This document shows positions 18,203 through 26,828 of a stretch of DNA of 64,000 nt, piece by piece. Location of the stretch: contig OX638323.1 of NCBI GenBank assembly GCA_951812715.1, positions 3,473,600 through 3,537,599 on the forward strand. Reading direction: 5' to 3'. Source of the DNA: an uncultured Pseudohongiella sp. Its GTDB lineage: Bacteria > Pseudomonadota > Gammaproteobacteria > Pseudomonadales > Pseudohongiellaceae. Below the pieces are notes generated by a model. The model was not told the DNA's origin and searched no databases. It was given only the letters and a program-made list of their open reading frames with translations. Every line of letters begins with the position of its first letter. Positions within the stretch are counted from its first letter, which is position 1. Both the position numbers and the translations under genes were made by a program.

Positions 18203-18910
18203 ATGGAGATGCTCATCGCCGTATTGGTGATTGTGGCCGGATCGTTCATACAAACGGCGATCGGATTCGGTCTGGCGGTGATCGCGGCGCCCATACTGTA
18301 TTTCATGAATCCGGATTATGTGCCGGCGCCGATTACCGTGGCCGCGCTAACGCTTTCCCTGGCCAACGCCTGGCGCTTCCGGCAATCGATTTCCTTCACT
18401 GGGCTGAAGTTCGCGTTTCTGGGACGAGTGCCCGGCACGGTGGGCGGCGGTTTGCTCATTTTCTGGATCGACCAGCGCACCCTGGGATTGTGGCTGGGAA
18501 TGTCCGTACTGGCGGCGGTATGGCTCAGTTTGGGCAAAGTCGCGTTCCGGCCCACGCGGCCGGCCATGTTCACCGCTGGATTCCTGTCCGGATTCATGGG
18601 CACGAGTACGTCCATCGGCGGTCCGCCCATGGCGCTGGTGCTGCAACATCAGACGGCGGATTTCATTCGCGCCAATATGGCGGCTTTTTTCGTCGTGAGC
18701 TGTGTGCTGACCCTGATCATGCTTTCCTTCGTGGGGCGTTTCGGAGAACAGCAGCTCCTGCTGTCGCTCCCGTTTCTGCCGGCCACCTTGCTCGGCTATT
18801 GGCTGGCTATGCGTTCGGTGCATCTGATTACATCGCGGATGTTGAGGCTGGGATCCTTGACCTTGTGCTGCATAGCGGGATTCGCGGCAGTGATTTCGTA
18901 CTGGATTTGA
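18203..18910 (+). CDS. TauE/SafE-family membrane exporter
   Basis: A 235-residue protein with about eight membrane segments in two related halves. GSFIQTAIGFGLAVIAAPIL near the N-terminus and GFLSGFMGTSTSIGGPPMAL in the second half are the paired glycine-rich motifs of this family. Members export small sulfonates, sulfite or other organic anions. The substrate cannot be inferred, since no sulfur genes are adjacent. It is divergent from folD. ATG 18203 is used; ATG 18209 is equally possible. Confidence 0.87.
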   Translation: MEMLIAVLVIVAGSFIQTAIGFGLAVIAAPILYFMNPDYVPAPITVAALTLSLANAWRFRQSISFTGLKFAFLGRVPGTVGGGLLIFWIDQRTLGLWLGMSVLAAVWLSLGKVAFRPTRPAMFTAGFLSGFMGTSTSIGGPPMALVLQHQTADFIRANMAAFFVVSCVLTLIMLSFVGRFGEQQLLLSLPFLPATLLGYWLAMRSVHLITSRMLRLGSLTLCCIAGFAAVISYWI

Positions 18911-18935
18911 ATTGACGGAATCGTTTCCCGGCGTC

Positions 18936-18963
18936 TTTACTCCACTGCCCCGGGTGGTAGACT
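18936..18963 (+). promoter_or_regulatory. Likely promoter of the small periplasmic repeat protein
   Basis: TTTACT (18936-18941), 16-bp spacer, TAGACT (18958-18963), 32 bases upstream of the GTG start at 18996. A moderate match to sigma-70 consensus. Confidence 0.45.
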
Positions 18964-18995
18964 GACTTTCCCATTCTCATATCGAGGAAACCCAG

Positions 18996-19361
18996 GTGAA
19001 AAAACTAATCGCAGCGATTCTAATTTGTGCATTCGCGCCATTCGTGTACGCCGACAATGACGCGGCGACGGAAGTCATCGCCAATGTGCTGACCAACCTG
19101 AATCATTTTCCGACAGACGATGACAAGGCCGCCTTGCAAGGTCTGATCGACGATGACAATGTTGGGCCAGCCTTCAAGGCGATAGCGAACGCGGTCATGG
19201 GAATCGAACATTCAGCCAGCGAAGACGGCAAGGCCGCGCTGTCGCGGGTGCTGGACGCGGACAATGCCGATCCACGCGCCAAGTCCCTGGCGGAAGTCGT
19301 GATGAATCTGAACCACGGCGCCAGCGACGAAGCCAAGGCGGCCATCCAGGAATTGCTGTAA
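18996..19361 (+). CDS. Small periplasmic protein of three helical repeats
   Basis: A 121-residue protein starting at GTG 18996, with GAGGAAA six bases upstream. Residues 1-19 (MKKLIAAILICAFAPFVYA) are a signal peptide. The mature part consists of three imperfect ~36-residue units. Each has the pattern A-x-V/A-L/M-x-x-L/I-x-H-x-x-x-D/E-x-x-K-A-A-L/I-x-x-L/V-L/I, as in NLNHFPTDDDKAALQGLI, GIEHSASEDGKAALSRVL and NLNHGASDEAKAAIQELL. It is strongly acidic and probably all helical. I do not recognise the family. A strong hairpin follows the gene. Confidence 0.7.
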   Translation: MKKLIAAILICAFAPFVYADNDAATEVIANVLTNLNHFPTDDDKAALQGLIDDDNVGPAFKAIANAVMGIEHSASEDGKAALSRVLDADNADPRAKSLAEVVMNLNHGASDEAKAAIQELL

Positions 19362-19406
19362 TTCGATGTCTGGCGGCGCCTTACTGGCGCTGACCACGAA
19401 TTGCTT

Positions 19407-19433
19407 GCCTGGCGGGGCGAAGCCCCGCCAGGC
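19407..19433. terminator. Perfect 12-bp hairpin between convergent genes
   Basis: GCCTGGCGGGGC-gaa-GCCCCGCCAGGC, a 12-bp GC-rich stem with a 3-nt loop, ends directly before the TAA of the acyltransferase gene and 45 bases after the repeat-protein stop. There is no T run on either side. It probably blocks convergent transcription or stabilises 3' ends. Confidence 0.6.
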
Positions 19434-20009
19434 TTATGTATTGGCCAAATTGAGACCGCGCTTTTCCGCATAGAATTCGCGGATTGCCGCCATATCGCGC
19501 TCCAGGTCGCCGCTGGGCCGATAGAAATCCGCGACCCCCGCTTCCTTTTTCCCCGCATCGACATAGCCCAGCAGAATAGGTACGCCAGCGTTGCTGGCAA
19601 TGTGATAAAAGCCTGATTTCCAGTGCTTAACCTTGCTGCGCGTGCCTTCCGGCGGCACCAGCACGATCAGTTCGTCATGCTGCTCAAATTGCCGCACGGT
19701 TTCGCGCACCACGTTATGCGGCCGTCCGCGGTCGATAGGGATACCGCCCAGCCATTTCATCAAGCTAGCGAACGGGAACGGGAACAGGGTGTGCTTGCCC
19801 ATCCAGTAGATGCGTAACTTCAGTTTCAGCACCGCCATGATCATCAGCGGGAAATCCCAGTTGCTGGTATGCGGCGCGCCGATCATTACACAGCGTTGGC
19901 GTTCGAGTTCGCCGCCGCGGATCTTCCAGCCGATCAGCGCCAGCACCAGGATGGAACACCAGCGCAATAGCGGGGTGACGAGCGGAGTGGAAAAAATCGT
20001 AATGCGCAT
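19434..20009 (-). CDS. Lysophospholipid acyltransferase-like protein (PlsC family)
   Basis: A 191-residue membrane-associated acyltransferase. The catalytic H-x4-D is in APHTSNWDFPLM, and the glycerophosphate-binding block is VPPEGTRSKVKHWKSGF. One N-terminal hydrophobic segment (LLRWCSILVLALIGW) anchors it. The short length and the HTSNWDF variant place it with the glycerol acyltransferase subgroup rather than classical PlsC. The acyl acceptor is unknown. It lies 24 bases downstream of the zinc-ribbon gene, probably in one minus-strand unit with it and the nitroreductase. Confidence 0.87.
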   Translation of the reverse strand: MRITIFSTPLVTPLLRWCSILVLALIGWKIRGGELERQRCVMIGAPHTSNWDFPLMIMAVLKLKLRIYWMGKHTLFPFPFASLMKWLGGIPIDRGRPHNVVRETVRQFEQHDELIVLVPPEGTRSKVKHWKSGFYHIASNAGVPILLGYVDAGKKEAGVADFYRPSGDLERDMAAIREFYAEKRGLNLANT

Positions 20010-20033
20010 GGGTTTCCCTGCTGGAACTCGGCG

Positions 20034-20432
20034 TCAGTCCTCGTCACCGAATAGCCGTTTCAGTTCGGCAAGAGCCTGATCCGATTCGCTGGACGCGGAT
20101 TCACCAGGCTTTGTTTGGGGCAATTCTTCACCAAACAATTCAGCCAGTTGCTGTTCGGCGGCGCGGGAATCGCCCTCGTTCTTGCGTCGGAACGCGTTTT
20201 TACCCGGCAAGAAATAGTCGCAGAAATTGGCGCGATCCTTGTCGAGCACGAACTCCGCCCGATCCTCGCGGCAGGCGTCTGCCGCCGCGGGATCGTAATG
20301 CCGGCAGGCATAACAGACATGCAGATCGGCCTTGCATTGGCTGCATTCCTCATAACGGGAAAAGGGCAGAAGCACGTCTTTCATGACGTTGGCGCATTTC
20401 CAGCAATCGACGCGAACGCTGCGGCTGGCCAT
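20034..20432 (-). CDS. Cysteine-rich putative zinc protein
   Basis: A 132-residue protein from ATG 20432 (MASRSVRVDCWKC...); a GTG at 20441 is possible. The first half has C-x2-C (CWKC), C-x2-C (CSQC), C-x2-C (CYAC), then ACREDRAEFVLDKDRANFC-DYF, a set of seven or more Cys that could bind two zinc ions. The second half is charged and helical (AEQQLAELFGEE, ALAELKRLFGDED). I know it only as a conserved uncharacterised gammaproteobacterial type. It begins three bases after the nitroreductase stop. Confidence 0.65.
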   Translation of the reverse strand: MASRSVRVDCWKCANVMKDVLLPFSRYEECSQCKADLHVCYACRHYDPAAADACREDRAEFVLDKDRANFCDYFLPGKNAFRRKNEGDSRAAEQQLAELFGEELPQTKPGESASSESDQALAELKRLFGDED

Positions 20433-20434
20433 GC

Positions 20435-20989
20435 CTACCACTCTCGAAAATACTCGGCCGGATCTTCCGGCCGCAAATTCTTGCGCTTGCCGACGATCGC
20501 GCCAAGATACAGAAAACCAATGATCTTCTCATTCGCGGCGAGTCCCAGGCCTTTCATCACGCGCGGGTGATAAGCCATTGAGCCAGTCCGCCACATCGCT
20601 CCAACACCTTGGGCATGTGCGGCGTTCAGCATGTTCTGCGCGGCAGCGCCGGCCGAAAGATCCTGCTCGATTGCAGGCACCTTGGGATGTTCCACATGGC
20701 TGGCAATCACAATAATGATCATCGGCGCCCGCGAAGTCTTGGCCTGCAATCGGTCCTGCTGTTGCTGGTCCATGTCCGGAGTGGAAGCTAGCGCGGCCTC
20801 GACAAACAAACCACCGAGCCGCCCTCGCGATTCGCCGCGAACGACAAGAAAACGCCAAGGCCTGAGCATGGCATGATCAGCGGCGCGCAAGGCCGCTCGA
20901 CAAATATTTTCGAGCTGCTCCGGCGCGGGCTCCGGCTCCCCCAGGCGAGGAACCGAATTTCGAGTGAACAATGCTTCGAGGGCATTCAT
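20435..20989 (-). CDS. Nitroreductase-family flavoprotein (YdjA type)
   Basis: A 184-residue FMN-dependent oxidoreductase. MNALEALFTRNSVPRLGEP is the family N-terminus. The FMN contacts lie around AADHAMLRPWRFLVV, the central DLSAGAAAQNMLNAAHAQGVGAMW and the terminal GFLYLGAI. Length and layout match the minimal YdjA-like nitroreductases rather than NfsB. The physiological substrate is unknown. ATG 20989 is chosen over 21007 because it matches the family start. It heads a unit with the zinc-ribbon and acyltransferase genes. Confidence 0.87.
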   Translation of the reverse strand: MNALEALFTRNSVPRLGEPEPAPEQLENICRAALRAADHAMLRPWRFLVVRGESRGRLGGLFVEAALASTPDMDQQQQDRLQAKTSRAPMIIIVIASHVEHPKVPAIEQDLSAGAAAQNMLNAAHAQGVGAMWRTGSMAYHPRVMKGLGLAANEKIIGFLYLGAIVGKRKNLRPEDPAEYFREW

Positions 20990-21190
20990 TTCAAAGAATC
21001 CGCGCATTGCAAGGGGGCGCTCCCCTTCACGGCCTCGCTCGAAATATCAAAAACTTGACCAGACGACATTGTATACACTGCTGCTATTCGACAGACTGAA
21101 GCTCAACACTGTCGGAAGCATAAAGCATTCAAGGAAACCGGGAAACCGGCTCTGAAGGCGGCGTCGAGCATGGGTTATGCGGGGCATTGG

Positions 21191-21199
21191 TGCTATACT
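21191..21199 (+). promoter_or_regulatory. Extended -10 promoter of the radical SAM gene
   Basis: TG-C-TATACT (-10 hexamer 21194-21199) is an extended -10 element without a good -35 box. Transcription would start near 21206, so the in-frame ATG at 21177 lies outside the transcript and ATG 21228 is the real start. Confidence 0.5.
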
Positions 21200-21227
21200 T
21201 GCCGGCATCGCGCGATTGGGACACAAC

Positions 21228-22826
21228 ATGAATTCCCAGGCTCAAATGATCGCCATCAGCAGCGGCGAGCCGATCTATCCCAGGGAAAAATCCCGTTATT
21301 TCGGTACTGTCACGAGGAAGAAGCTGCGGCTGGCGTTCTCGTTCTATTCGCCGGACGGCAACGAGATCGCCATGCCCATCGCCAGCATGTCCGCCTACCT
21401 CAAGCGCGAATTTCCCGAGGTCGAAGTTCTGCTTGAGCCGGTGTTGATCCTGCGCGACGCCGAGCGCTATTCACCAATGAATTTCGCTCGCGGCATCCAG
21501 TCGCTCGACGCCGACCTGATTGCCTTTTCCGTCATGAGTCCGCATTGGTATCCGATGGAGCCGTATTTCGCGGAACTCAAGCGGCTGATGCCTTCGCTGC
21601 CGATCCTGATCGGCGGATACCAGGCTATGCTTTCCCAGGAAGAGACGATAAGTAATCCTAACATCGACTACATTTGTGTCGGCGACGGCGAATACGCCAT
21701 CGGCAATATGGTGCGGCATTTGCGCGGCGAACTCGGCCCCGCCGACGGCATGTGGGAAAAACTGATCGATGGCGAAATTTTCCGCACCGAACCGCATCAG
21801 AACGGCGACCTCGCCGCGCTGCCGTTTCCGGACTACGATATTTTTTCCCGGGACGGTAGTTTCGAGGGCGTGAATTCTTCCATTTTCGGCCCGAAGGGCA
21901 AGCTGGTGCTGCCGGTGATGACCGGCCGCGGCTGTCCCTATCGCTGCACTTATTGCTGCAATACACCGATCCTGGAAGGCTGGAAAAGCAAGAAGACTTT
22001 TCTGCGCAAATACGAACCCGAAGCCATGGTGACTGAACTCGAACGCCTGCGGGACGAATATAATGTCGGCTACTTCGAGTTCTGGGATGAGTTGTTCCTG
22101 TCCAATCTCAAATTCGTGCGCGCCTTTTTTGAAATCTACCAGCAGCGCATCCGCCTGCCGTTCTCGATCAATTCGCGGGTAGAAGTGATGAACGAGGAAT
22201 TCTGCCGCACGGCGGCGGAGGCAGGCTGCCACACGATCTGGTTCGGCATCGAAAGCGGCGACGAAGAATTCCGCTCGCGCATGCTAGGCCGCAAGATGAC
22301 CAATCAGCAGGTCATCGACGCCGCCGACAATTGCAAGAAGGCGGGAATCTTCCGCCTTACCTTCAATATCGTCGGCGCTCCGCTCGAAACCGCCGAAAAC
22401 ATGCGCAAGACCCTGGAACTCAACAAGCGCATCGCCCCCGAGTTTTTCTTTTTCTTCCCCTACATTCCCCTGCGCGGCACACCGCTGTACAAGATCGCCG
22501 AACAGGAAGGCCTGCTGCTGAAACACAAGAAGAATCTGCATTATCTTTCCGCCGTTAACGATCGCCAGTTCACCTTGAACATGAAGGAACGTCCGGACTT
22601 GCTGTCACAAGAGGAATACAACGAAATCTGCATGGAAATGCTGGCTTTTCAGGAAGCCAACAATCGCCTCAGCTATACCGAAGGCAATGCCATGGAAGAG
22701 CCGGCCACGGTTGAGGACAAGAGTTTCCAGCTCGTGGAAGACCCGCCGTCTCCGGTGCAAGCCGTGGTAGCGGAAAAGGAGAACAAATCAATATTTTCCG
22801 AGGTGCGCGGATTTTTCAGCCGCTAG
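21228..22826 (+). CDS. B12-binding-domain radical SAM protein of unknown substrate
   Basis: About 532 residues. The N-terminal part (residues ~35-180; LRLAFSFYSPDGNEIAMPIA, DLIAFSVMSPHWYP, PILIGGYQ) has the Rossmann layout of a cobalamin-binding domain but lacks the DxHxxG motif. The radical SAM core begins at GRGCPYRCTYCCNTP, with Cx3Cx2C cluster ligands, and continues through GIESGDEEFR and FNIVGAPLETAENM. The last 75 residues are acidic and low in complexity. Family members methylate or rearrange unreactive carbons. No pathway genes are adjacent. The stop is eight bases from the convergent MATE gene. Confidence 0.87.
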   Translation: MNSQAQMIAISSGEPIYPREKSRYFGTVTRKKLRLAFSFYSPDGNEIAMPIASMSAYLKREFPEVEVLLEPVLILRDAERYSPMNFARGIQSLDADLIAFSVMSPHWYPMEPYFAELKRLMPSLPILIGGYQAMLSQEETISNPNIDYICVGDGEYAIGNMVRHLRGELGPADGMWEKLIDGEIFRTEPHQNGDLAALPFPDYDIFSRDGSFEGVNSSIFGPKGKLVLPVMTGRGCPYRCTYCCNTPILEGWKSKKTFLRKYEPEAMVTELERLRDEYNVGYFEFWDELFLSNLKFVRAFFEIYQQRIRLPFSINSRVEVMNEEFCRTAAEAGCHTIWFGIESGDEEFRSRMLGRKMTNQQVIDAADNCKKAGIFRLTFNIVGAPLETAENMRKTLELNKRIAPEFFFFFPYIPLRGTPLYKIAEQEGLLLKHKKNLHYLSAVNDRQFTLNMKERPDLLSQEEYNEICMEMLAFQEANNRLSYTEGNAMEEPATVEDKSFQLVEDPPSPVQAVVAEKENKSIFSEVRGFFSR

Positions 22827-22833
22827 GCCGGAT

Positions 22834-24198
22834 TCAGGCGGTCTTTTCCTGCAAGTACAATTCCGACTTGACCTCCCGATTGAACGTGGCCAGCGAAATC
22901 ACTCCCATTATGAGGTTGCCGGCGACGGCGCCGACAAAAAAGCCCCAGAGCCCGAAATACACGCTGCCAAGCCAGGCCAGCGGCACATAGAAAACGAAAA
23001 ACCGCGCGATGCTCAACCACAGCGCGCTCATGGGCCGATGCAGGGCATTCAGCGACGAATTGGTCAGGATGATGACACCTTGCATGCCGTAGCCGAGAGG
23101 CAATATCCATAGAAACAGCTTGATCGTGGAAATCACTTCCGGGTCGTCGGAAAATACTTCGGCGATAAGGGGGGCGGCCAACGCCAGTACGCCGTAAATA
23201 AACAACTGCCAGACCAGGACGAAACGGATCGCGAGCCGGTAGGCTTCGGCGACTCGCTCCACGCGGCCGGCGCCGTAGTTCTGGCTGATCAGCGGCGGCA
23301 GCGAAGTAGACATCGCCAACACCAGCAAGATAGCGATGGGTTCGATGCGGCCACCCACTCCCAGCGCCGCCACGGCGCTGTTGCCGAAACCCGCGGCGAT
23401 GGCGGTCATGATGCCCGCCGCCAGCGGGGTCATCATGTTCGCGCCCGCCGCGGGAATGCCGATACGCAGCATTTCCCGGCCCGAAGTCGCGAACACTTCA
23501 TTGGAAGGCAGGCGCCTGCTGACCATTTCCAGTTTGAAGATGAGCAGGTAGTAAAGGTAGGCGAAAACCAGCGCCCAGGAAATTACTGTCGCCCAGGCGG
23601 CGCCCTGAATGCCCAGGGCGGGGAAGGGTCCTATTCCAAAGATCAGTAATGGGTCTAGCACGGCGTTGGAAAAACCCGCGAAAGCCATCAGCATGCTTGG
23701 CGTCCTGGTGTTGCCGCTTGCGCGCAGGATGCTGTTGCCGGTCATCATGCAAACGATCAGCAGGCTGCCAGGCAACCATACCACCATGAACTCGCGAATC
23801 AGCACCAGCAGATCAGCGCTGGCGCCAAGCAAGCCGAAAATTTCGTCCAGGAAGATCCAGCACAGCACGACCAGCACGCTGGCCGTGGTCAGGGAAATGT
23901 AATTGATTACCGTGGCCGCTTCCTTGGCCCGCTCGCTATCGCCGCCGCCGAGATGTTTCGCCACGACCGCGGAAGCGCCGATGCCGAGGCCGATCGCCAT
24001 GCTCATGACGGTAAAGCCAACGGGAAAGGTGAAACTGATGGCGGTCAGCGGTTCGGTGCCCAGGAAACTGATGAACAGGGTGTCCACCATGTTGAAAGTA
24101 AACATCATCAGCATGCCGATGATCATCGGCATGGTCATGCGGACGAGAGCTTCCCGCACGGATCCTTCCACCAGCTTGTGATGACTGCTTTGAGACAC
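22834..24198 (-). CDS. MATE-family multidrug/cation efflux transporter
   Basis: A 454-residue protein with twelve predicted membrane segments in two homologous halves. MPMIIGMLMMFTFNMVDTLFI and GIPAAGANMMTPLAAGIMTA begin the two halves. They are typical of NorM/DinF-type proteins that exchange cations for toxic organic compounds. ATG 24198 gives a short cytosolic start (MSQSSHHKLVEGSVREALVR). No regulator is adjacent, and drug specificity cannot be inferred. Confidence 0.9.
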   Translation of the reverse strand: MSQSSHHKLVEGSVREALVRMTMPMIIGMLMMFTFNMVDTLFISFLGTEPLTAISFTFPVGFTVMSMAIGLGIGASAVVAKHLGGGDSERAKEAATVINYISLTTASVLVVLCWIFLDEIFGLLGASADLLVLIREFMVVWLPGSLLIVCMMTGNSILRASGNTRTPSMLMAFAGFSNAVLDPLLIFGIGPFPALGIQGAAWATVISWALVFAYLYYLLIFKLEMVSRRLPSNEVFATSGREMLRIGIPAAGANMMTPLAAGIMTAIAAGFGNSAVAALGVGGRIEPIAILLVLAMSTSLPPLISQNYGAGRVERVAEAYRLAIRFVLVWQLFIYGVLALAAPLIAEVFSDDPEVISTIKLFLWILPLGYGMQGVIILTNSSLNALHRPMSALWLSIARFFVFYVPLAWLGSVYFGLWGFFVGAVAGNLIMGVISLATFNREVKSELYLQEKTA

Positions 24199-24254
24199 GA
24201 GAATTTCCCGGGGAGCCGGTCGGGAATATATCCTAATACCGGCTCGGATGCTTA

Positions 24255-25037
24255 TTACAAATCGCCGATTTCGACGCGCAGCCGCAACAGTTCGCGCACC
24301 ATGCGCGGATTGCCGAACAGCGTTTCACTGCCGCCGGCGATGTCGGGATGGCCTGTTTCGCTGACCAGCAGGCCGCCGGCCTCTTGCAGCACCAGCGCCG
24401 CCGCCAATATACCGATGCCGGCGCGTTCGCCGACCCATCCGCCTTGCAGGCGATTCGCCGCGGTCTGCAGGATATCGAATACGGCGCAGCCGCTTTGCCG
24501 GATCAATGCCTCCCTGGCTTGCAGCGCCTGTTGCATCTCTGACAGCGCTCGCCGGCGAGCGCCAAGGGAGTGCAGGCCGATCATGCCGCCATCCGGCCGC
24601 TTGGCGTCGCCAGCGCGGATGCGGCGGGAATTCAATTGCGCGCCCTGGCCGCGGCTGGCGGTGAACTCTTCATTGGTCTGCGGGAATACCATGGCGGCGT
24701 GGCTCAAAATGCCCTTGACGCGGCAACCTACGGCAACGCCGAAGCAGGGCAGGCCGGAATAGAAATTGCGGTTGCCGGCAAGCGGTTCGAGCAGCCAGGT
24801 GACGCTGTCGTCTTCGCCGCCGCAAGTGCCCGAGAAGCGCGATTCGATTCGATGTTCCGGATAGAGTTTTTGAATCCGGTAGACGAGCGTTCGTTCCGAG
24901 TCGCGGTCCATGCTGGTGGCGAAGCCGCTTGCGGAATCGTCAAGCACTCGCACCCGATCGAGCCGATCTACGCCGTGGGCAAGATTACGGGCGGCGGCAT
25001 GCGCCGCGTCGAGGGCGACATTGAGCAGGGATTCCAT
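24255..25037 (-). CDS. suhB: SuhB-like inositol-monophosphatase-fold protein with a degenerate active site
   Basis: A 260-residue protein, divergent from trmJ exactly as suhB is in E. coli. Global features match SuhB: SLLNVALDAAHAA at the N-terminus, FTASRGQGAQLNSRR in the middle and GNPRMVRELL at the end. The metal site is lost. The TEESG block reads SRFSG, DPLDGTTNF reads EPLAGNRNF, and PWDFAAG reads GIGILAAA, so both acidic residues of each motif are replaced. Phosphatase activity is therefore unlikely. SuhB's other known role, binding NusA/RNA polymerase in rRNA antitermination, does not need catalysis and may explain retention. That role is inferred here. Confidence 0.8.
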   Translation of the reverse strand: MESLLNVALDAAHAAARNLAHGVDRLDRVRVLDDSASGFATSMDRDSERTLVYRIQKLYPEHRIESRFSGTCGGEDDSVTWLLEPLAGNRNFYSGLPCFGVAVGCRVKGILSHAAMVFPQTNEEFTASRGQGAQLNSRRIRAGDAKRPDGGMIGLHSLGARRRALSEMQQALQAREALIRQSGCAVFDILQTAANRLQGGWVGERAGIGILAAALVLQEAGGLLVSETGHPDIAGGSETLFGNPRMVRELLRLRVEIGDL

Positions 25038-25211
25038 GAATTGATTGAATTCGGGCTAGCGGACGAGCCGGGGCGAAGATGATAGCAGAATTGCAAAGCC
25101 GGCCCGGCCTGAAATTCAGTTTTGCCTCCGGCGGCCGGAATGGTGAGATAATGCCGCCGTTGCCACCAATCGGCCTGAAGCCCGAAACAGCAGCCGCGAC
25201 TTTTGCCACCC

Positions 25212-25970
25212 ATGACCAAAGCGGATTTCAGAAACATATCGGTAGTGCTGGTCAACACCTCGCATCCCGGCAATATCGGCGCCAGCGCCCGGGCGATGAA
25301 CAACATGGGTCTGACCAACCTGGTGCTGGTGCGGCCGAAGGAGTTTCCCAGTGGCGTCGCCATTGGCCGGGCGGCCTCGGCGGTGGCATTGCTCGATAAT
25401 GCCAGGGTGGTCGATTCGCTGACCGAGGCAGTCGCGGATTGCGGTCTCGTCATTGGCGCGAGCGCCCGTTCCCGACGCATTCCCTGGCCATTGCTGACGC
25501 CGGCGCAATGCGCGGAGAAGGCGCTCGAAGCCGGAACCAATCGCGTGGCGCTGGTATTCGGCCGCGAAGATACCGGATTGAGCAACGAAGAATTGCGGCT
25601 ATGCCATTACCACGTTCGTATTCCCGCTAATCCCGGCTACTCTTCGCTAAATCTCGCCGCGGCGGTGATGGTGATTTGCTACGAGTTGTACAAGACCGCC
25701 ACTGGCGTGGACAAGGAAGGCGCCGGCCCCGCGGAGCGGGAATGGGACCAGGAATTGGCTACCGGGGAAGATTTGGAGCGGTTTTACCGGCACCTGGAAA
25801 GCGTATTGATCGCGGTCGACTTTCACGACCCGGAAAATCCGCGTCAACTCATGCAGCGGATTCGGCGTCTATTCGGCCGCATCCGCATCGATGTCATGGA
25901 AATGAGCATCCTGCGCGGGATGCTTTCGAATATCGAACAGAATCTGCGCAAGCGCGACCCGATGGATTGA
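25212..25970 (+). CDS. trmJ: tRNA (cytidine/uridine-2'-O-)-methyltransferase TrmJ
   Basis: A 252-residue SPOUT-class methyltransferase that 2'-O-methylates position 32 of several tRNAs. It has the knot motifs VVLVNTSHPGNIGASARAMN, ALVFGREDTGLSNEEL and IPANPGYSSLNLAAAVMVICYE, plus a C-terminal helical extension needed for tRNA recognition (FGRIRIDVMEMSILRGML). ATG 25212 is used; a TTG nine bases upstream is in frame. It is divergent from the SuhB-like gene; the 174-bp intergenic region must contain both promoters. Confidence 0.95.
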   Translation: MTKADFRNISVVLVNTSHPGNIGASARAMNNMGLTNLVLVRPKEFPSGVAIGRAASAVALLDNARVVDSLTEAVADCGLVIGASARSRRIPWPLLTPAQCAEKALEAGTNRVALVFGREDTGLSNEELRLCHYHVRIPANPGYSSLNLAAAVMVICYELYKTATGVDKEGAGPAEREWDQELATGEDLERFYRHLESVLIAVDFHDPENPRQLMQRIRRLFGRIRIDVMEMSILRGMLSNIEQNLRKRDPMD

Positions 25971-25995
25971 ATCCGCCAGTGCGCTTCAGTGCGTT

Positions 25996-26652
25996 TCAGG
26001 CAGCTTTCTCTACCGCTCCGGCCACGCGCCGAATGCGCCAGGCGCAGCGCCGGTCTCCTGATAACAGATGGTCTGTCTGTTTCACCGCCGCGCCCTCGCC
26101 GAGCAGATCGCGAAACATGCGCATTTCGGATTTGCAGAATTGCGGGCAATTCTCGGCGCAAGTCTGGATGGGGCAATGATTCTGCACCAGCAGCCAGCCA
26201 TCGGGCAAAAGCCGAACTCCAGCCATATAGCCATCGGCGCTGCGCAAGTTGACCAAATGTTCGACTTTCTGGTGCAGATCGTTATCCGGTCCGCGCATTG
26301 CCGCGCGATAACGTTGTTCCACGCGGCGGGTTCGTTCCTCGACCATGCGCTCAACGCCATCGTCGCCCCAGCAAACGTCGGCGACCTGAATCAGCTCTCT
26401 CGCCAGTTCCGCGCCGGCGTTGGGGAACCAGGCGTTGCCTTTATCGGTCAACTTCCAAAGCGAGACCGGCCGGCCGCGATGTTGTTTCTCGGCGGGCAAC
26501 TGGCGCACGAGTCCGAGTTTGTCGAGATCGGCCAGATGATGGCGTATGCCCATGGTCGTCATTTGCAGTTGTCTGGACAAAATTCGCACCGACTGGGGAC
26601 CGCGGGTTTTCAGGCTGTGTAAAATATGCCCCTGGTTGCGTGGGAGTCGCAT
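25996..26652 (-). CDS. ArsR/DeoR-type winged-helix regulator with a Cys cluster (SufR-like)
   Basis: A 218-residue regulator. ATG 26652 is preceded by AGGAG at seven bases; the in-frame start at 26694 is rejected. The N-terminal winged helix (GHILHSLKTRGPQSVRILSR, MGIRHHLADLDKLGLV) precedes a dimer domain. The C-terminal part has NHCPIQTCAENCPQFCKSE and RRCAWRI. That gives Cys spacing resembling the [Fe-S]-binding region of SufR-like repressors. Regulation by cluster status or redox is inferred. No suf genes lie in the window, so its targets are elsewhere. It converges on trmJ, 25 bases away. Confidence 0.78.
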   Translation of the reverse strand: MRLPRNQGHILHSLKTRGPQSVRILSRQLQMTTMGIRHHLADLDKLGLVRQLPAEKQHRGRPVSLWKLTDKGNAWFPNAGAELARELIQVADVCWGDDGVERMVEERTRRVEQRYRAAMRGPDNDLHQKVEHLVNLRSADGYMAGVRLLPDGWLLVQNHCPIQTCAENCPQFCKSEMRMFRDLLGEGAAVKQTDHLLSGDRRCAWRIRRVAGAVEKAA

Positions 26653-26828
26653 GGGTAGCTCCTGGATGCCTTTAATCGCTTTATCGGTAAGCAAGGCAAA
26701 AGGTTTACCTGGAGGGTCTCAATCGGGGGAACTATCACAAAAACAAGCAATAACTTTCCTAAGCGGGCCAGGATGCTGACGTCATAACCATCAATTGATC
26801 CTTGCTGACGCGGTCTTGCCGATCCCGC

